From Clostridium sp. chh4-2 (GTDB lineage Bacteria > Bacillota > Clostridia > Lachnospirales > Lachnospiraceae), in assembly GCF_002899675.1 (NCBI RefSeq), contig NZ_PKUU01000004.1, positions 62,001 through 126,000 on the forward strand: a stretch of DNA of 64,000 nucleotides, read 5' to 3'. Position 1 is the stretch's first letter, and each line of letters opens with the position of its first letter. The notes beneath the pieces were generated by a model. That model searched no databases. It saw only the letters and a list, made by a program, of their open reading frames with translations, and was not told the origin of the DNA. A program made the translations under genes and the position numbers. Shown here in pieces: positions 60,691 through 64,000 of this stretch.

Positions 60691-62502
60691 TTATCCCTCC
60701 ATCTTCTCTCTGTCATCCCGGCTCATCTGTATGTCGTAAATCTTCCGGTAGATTCCATTTTTCTGTATCAGCTCCTCGTGGATTCCGCATTCTTCAATTC
60801 CGCCCTGATTCAGCACCATAATCTCATCCGCCCCCATAAGAGAGGTCACTCTGTGGGATATGAGGATGACCGTTGCTTCTTTCATATGCTCTTTCAGCGC
60901 ACAGCGGATCCGATAATCCGTCTGGGAATCCACCGCCGATAAGGAATCGTCAAATACCATAACCGGCGCTTTCTGAAGCAGCATTCTCGCAATGGCAATC
61001 CTCTGCTTCTGCCCTCCAGATAACGTGACTCCGCGTTCGCCCACAAGCGTCTCATATCCATCCGGAAAGCTCATAATGGCATCGTCGATACACGCAATCT
61101 GCGCCGCATACCGAATCTCCTCCATGGACGCCTCCGGCACTGAAGCCGCTATATTTTCCCGTATCGTCCTGGAATACAAAAACGGCTCCTGCAATACCAT
61201 TCCTATATCTCGTCTCAACTCCTCAATCGGGATATCTTTGATCTTCCTGCCGCCTAAACAAATACTGCCGTCATTCTCCCCAAGCTCATACAGCCTTGAA
61301 AGAAGCTGGATGATTGTGGACTTCCCGCTTCCCGTTCCGCCCAATATTCCAAACGTCCTGCCTTGTGGTATCGTGAAGGAAATGTCCCGCAATACCTCTT
61401 TTCCGTCCTCATACCCAAAGGAAACATGCTGAAAGGAAATATCATATTTTCCGCCTGGTTCTTCACTTTCCTTCCCGGATTTTTCATCCGATTTCCCATA
61501 TGCTTCTTCCTGGGAATGAATAATATAATCCACACGTTCGAAAGAAACTCCGGCTTTACTCATATCTGAAAGAATACGCCCAAGTCCGCGGATCGGCCAC
61601 ACCAGCGTTGAATTATAAGCAGCAAATGCGATAAATTCACCCACTGAAATATAACCGTTTACCGCTTCCATCACTCCAAAGATGATGACCGCAACCACCT
61701 GCAGACCTGTTATCAGGTCGCCAATTCCCCAGTACAGACCTGATAAAGACCCCAGCCTGATCCACAGCTTCGCAAAGGCCTCATTCTTCTCATCAAACCG
61801 CTCCATCTCAAACTGCTCCCGGCCGAATGCCCGCACTACACGAACTCCCGTGGCATTTTCCTGCACAACAGTAGAAAGCTCTCCCTCCGCTTCGTCCACA
61901 GTGGTAAACCGCTTTGCAATCAATTTATAAAAGACGGTTGAATATATGGCTACAACCGGTACGAACAGAAGAACGATGCAGGAAAGCTTCACGTTCATGG
62001 AAAACATCATGACAAAAGAAGTGATCACTAAAAATGCGGTCCGGAACACCTCTAAAAGCTGTGTCACCACAAATCCCCGTATTACCTCCACATCAGAGGT
62101 ACATCTTTGGATAATATCTCCGGTCTGATTCCTGTCATGCCACTTCATCGGCAGCTTCTGTACGTGGATAAACAGCGTATCTCTTAAATTTTTAGCAAAA
62201 TTCTCCCCAGCTTTCGCCGTGTTGGTCCGGCTGATATAGGTGAAAATTCCTGAGGCTACCGCAACCGCAACGATCATCAAGGCTAAAGTCCAGAGGTGGT
62301 TGGTCAGATAACTGCCTCCTGATCCACCATTTCCGCTCAGAACTTTATCGATGCTGAACCGGAATATCTGTGGGGTCAGGGCATTTAATATGGTTGATAT
62401 CAGTGAAGCGGCCACGGCCGCTGCAAAATAGATTTTGGAGCCTTTGAGGAATCTGAAGATTAAATGAAATTTTCTATATTTGGAGCTTACATTATTTTCC
62501 AT
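60691..62502 (-). CDS. ABC exporter half-transporter with degenerate Walker B
   Basis: 603 residues, GAAAAGGATAAAGAC before the ATG. Membrane domain ~20-310, NBD ~350-590 with Walker A GGTGSGKST, signature LSGGQKQR, Walker B VMVFDDS (Asp where the catalytic Glu normally is) and LISHRVTS. Stop three bases before the next gene's start, whose site GGAGGG lies within this gene's end. The pairing of canonical signature with degenerate Walker B complements the partner's defect, the known asymmetry of BmrCD/TM287-288-type exporters. Confidence 0.93.
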   Translation of the reverse strand: MENNVSSKYRKFHLIFRFLKGSKIYFAAAVAASLISTILNALTPQIFRFSIDKVLSGNGGSGGSYLTNHLWTLALMIVAVAVASGIFTYISRTNTAKAGENFAKNLRDTLFIHVQKLPMKWHDRNQTGDIIQRCTSDVEVIRGFVVTQLLEVFRTAFLVITSFVMMFSMNVKLSCIVLLFVPVVAIYSTVFYKLIAKRFTTVDEAEGELSTVVQENATGVRVVRAFGREQFEMERFDEKNEAFAKLWIRLGSLSGLYWGIGDLITGLQVVAVIIFGVMEAVNGYISVGEFIAFAAYNSTLVWPIRGLGRILSDMSKAGVSFERVDYIIHSQEEAYGKSDEKSGKESEEPGGKYDISFQHVSFGYEDGKEVLRDISFTIPQGRTFGILGGTGSGKSTIIQLLSRLYELGENDGSICLGGRKIKDIPIEELRRDIGMVLQEPFLYSRTIRENIAASVPEASMEEIRYAAQIACIDDAIMSFPDGYETLVGERGVTLSGGQKQRIAIARMLLQKAPVMVFDDSLSAVDSQTDYRIRCALKEHMKEATVILISHRVTSLMGADEIMVLNQGGIEECGIHEELIQKNGIYRKIYDIQMSRDDREKMEG

Positions 62503-62603
62503 GTCTTTATCCTTTTCAAATCATAGTCGTATCATTCCTATTTTACCATACTTCTCTGTTTTTACTATATGAATATGAATAGGGTGCTTCAATCAGTACT
62601 TTA

Positions 62604-63860
62604 TCAAAGCTTCAATCTTTTACAGCACTGTCTATATTTCTTCCCGCTGCCGCATGGACAAGGGGCCTCAGGATCAGGGGTGTTGTCTTTGAACTTTATT
62701 TTTGCAAGATCCCAGTCAATCTTTACACAGGAGCCGTTCTTCCCACGTTCCTTCATTTCTGCATTGGTAAACCCGTGGTTGTTCCATTTCCGCACATGGT
62801 CTTCCCAGTTCCTGAAAAGCTGTTCAAATTCTTTTAATTCCCCGACAGAAGAAAACACACCCTCATATCTTTCAATGATCTCTGAAATTGCAAATATTCC
62901 TCCCAATTCTTCCACAACTTCTATAGAAAGTTCGTCCAGGAGCCTCTCCAGTTTCACATTGTCATCCACTTTTTTACTCAGATACCGTTTTAATATTTGG
63001 TACTCTTTTAAATTCTTGTTAATGCAATTATCACGGTAAAGCATAATGTCCTCCATAGAAGGCTCATAATATGGAATGTCCTTTACCGCATTAAAACGTT
63101 CTTTATAATCCTCATCATCTCCCAAATCGGAATTGAATATATATTCCTCCTCCATCCCAAAATCCTCTGATTCTTCTTTCAGCCTGATAACCGCTTCTTC
63201 CAGCATTTCGTTTGATATTTCCGTTCTATCTAACGTCCCAGGCTTTTTTTCTTCTGATGTATCTTCTGATGCCCCATTTGTGCTCTCCTCTGGAATATCA
63301 TGCTTCCGGATTATATCAGACAGCCATTTCTTTTCAAAAACTCCATACAGATTCAGAAATGCACTGATATAGCTTCGAAGCATCTCATAGTAAGCCATAC
63401 GTGCGACAAATCCTGGATCTTTTGCAAGCCCCTTTAACCTGTTCAAAATTTCATATGGAACTATAGGAATTGCACTTTGCTTCTCATAATAAAACACCCA
63501 GCCTTTTCTCTGAAGACTGAAGCCCTCTACCGCCTCCTCTACATCCCCTTTTTCCATCGCCAGTTTTATTAGCAATTCAAACTCCTGTGCCGATACTGTT
63601 TCGAGCTGTGCCGGCATCTCCTCTATGATCTTTCGTTCCAGCTGTTTTAAATATCTTTTTCTTCCTTTTCCTCTCCCTGCTTCCAGCTTATATTCCTTTG
63701 TTATTAAATCCAGAATAGATTCCGGACACCTTTTAAGGCACGTTCCAAGACAGTAATCCAGCTCTCCCTTTATAAAAAATGATTCTGCAAACTCTCCTTC
63801 TAAAATATCGGATAATTGCTGTGCTCCGAGACTTACATCACCAAAAAAATATTCTTCCAT
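62604..63860 (-). CDS. SEC-C motif protein
   Basis: 418 residues, AAGGAGAGAAA before the ATG. The extreme C-terminus has the SEC-C zinc motif APCPCGSGKKYRQCC (about 397-411), the same as in SecA. The remainder is helical and acidic (e.g. RLKEESEDFGMEEEY) with no recognised domain. SEC-C is an adaptor that binds zinc and, in SecA, SecB. The protein's role is unknown; similar architectures occur near stress or defence genes. Confidence 0.8.
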   Translation of the reverse strand: MEEYFFGDVSLGAQQLSDILEGEFAESFFIKGELDYCLGTCLKRCPESILDLITKEYKLEAGRGKGRKRYLKQLERKIIEEMPAQLETVSAQEFELLIKLAMEKGDVEEAVEGFSLQRKGWVFYYEKQSAIPIVPYEILNRLKGLAKDPGFVARMAYYEMLRSYISAFLNLYGVFEKKWLSDIIRKHDIPEESTNGASEDTSEEKKPGTLDRTEISNEMLEEAVIRLKEESEDFGMEEEYIFNSDLGDDEDYKERFNAVKDIPYYEPSMEDIMLYRDNCINKNLKEYQILKRYLSKKVDDNVKLERLLDELSIEVVEELGGIFAISEIIERYEGVFSSVGELKEFEQLFRNWEDHVRKWNNHGFTNAEMKERGKNGSCVKIDWDLAKIKFKDNTPDPEAPCPCGSGKKYRQCCKRLKL

Positions 63861-63923
63861 TTTCTCTCCTTATATTCCCCTCTTGAAATGTTTTTTGCAG
63901 CGATTTTATGTAACTTTTCGTCT

Positions 63924-63998
63924 TTAAACTGGTATAGATTCCTTCCACAACTGACAAAATTCAGACCGGTAGCTATCAACAATATTGGTTTCCTTACT
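63924..63998 (-). CDS. Possible C-terminal end of an unidentified protein (partial)
   Basis: A frame open at the window edge encodes SKETNIVDSYRSEFCQLWKE and ends at a TAA (63926-63924), 63 bases before the SEC-C start. The composition looks protein-like, but 24 residues are too few for a family call. Confidence 0.35.
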   Translation of the reverse strand, partial: SKETNIVDSYRSEFCQLWKESIPV

Positions 63999-64000
63999 CG

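Overview
The window reads as a chromosome segment of an anaerobic Firmicute, most likely a Lachnospiraceae / Clostridium-cluster XIVa gut bacterium. This is inferred from gene content: giant multi-PAS hybrid kinases, a tripartite tricarboxylate transporter, Cys-type sulfatases, a dockerin-bearing M60 protease, strong AGGAGG-type ribosome sites and TTGACA/TATAAT promoters. No rRNA, tRNA, phage or transposase gene is visible. About 52 protein genes are supported, most on the minus strand up to 51 kb.

1-11 kb: housekeeping and stress genes. They are a DNA-repair-like glycosylase lacking the family's catalytic Pro2, acetyltransferases, a DUF362 ferredoxin, an AbiE-type abortive-infection toxin/antitoxin pair with a promoter-overlapping inverted repeat, a translationally coupled ATP-grasp / TIGR04076 / FakA-C-like cluster, a TetR-methyltransferase pair and DUF2461. 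11-12.2 kb: an MgtC-family membrane protein, a KilA-N gene remnant and a 266-bp self-complementary (snapback) element.

12.2-18.5 kb: nucleoside salvage. The genes are a tandem-domain nucleoside deoxyribosyltransferase, a nucleoside hydrolase, a LacI regulator with matching operators, phosphopentomutase deoB, purine nucleoside phosphorylase deoD and a divergent Crp/Fnr regulator. 18.5-22.5 kb: an acetyltransferase, an M28 peptidase and an Old Yellow Enzyme. 22.5-29.9 kb: a sulfatase / TctABC / LacI / sulfatase operon with two GTTAACGTTAAC operators in its leader.

30-37 kb: a surface pair, namely a cell-wall-repeat lipid-free secreted protein and a 1769-residue M60-type mucin/glycoprotein protease carrying a dockerin and discoidin-like modules; a second 350-bp snapback element lies upstream. 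37-50 kb: three very large hybrid sensor kinases with receiver domains (one with an NTF2-like N-terminus, two with a recurrent Cys-x9/10-Cys-x2-Cys PAS), plus a zinc-ribbon membrane protein and DUF1905.

50-64 kb: a chloramphenicol-acetyltransferase-like gene and a FadR-type regulator; then a plus-strand CcdA / TlpA / MsrAB operon for extracytoplasmic methionine-sulfoxide repair whose thioredoxin carries a striking Met-Met repeat; a YesN/YesM-type two-component system; an ArsR-SDR pair sharing an operator; a heterodimeric ABC exporter; and a SEC-C protein. The most unusual item is the methionine-rich thioredoxin next to its presumed repair enzyme.
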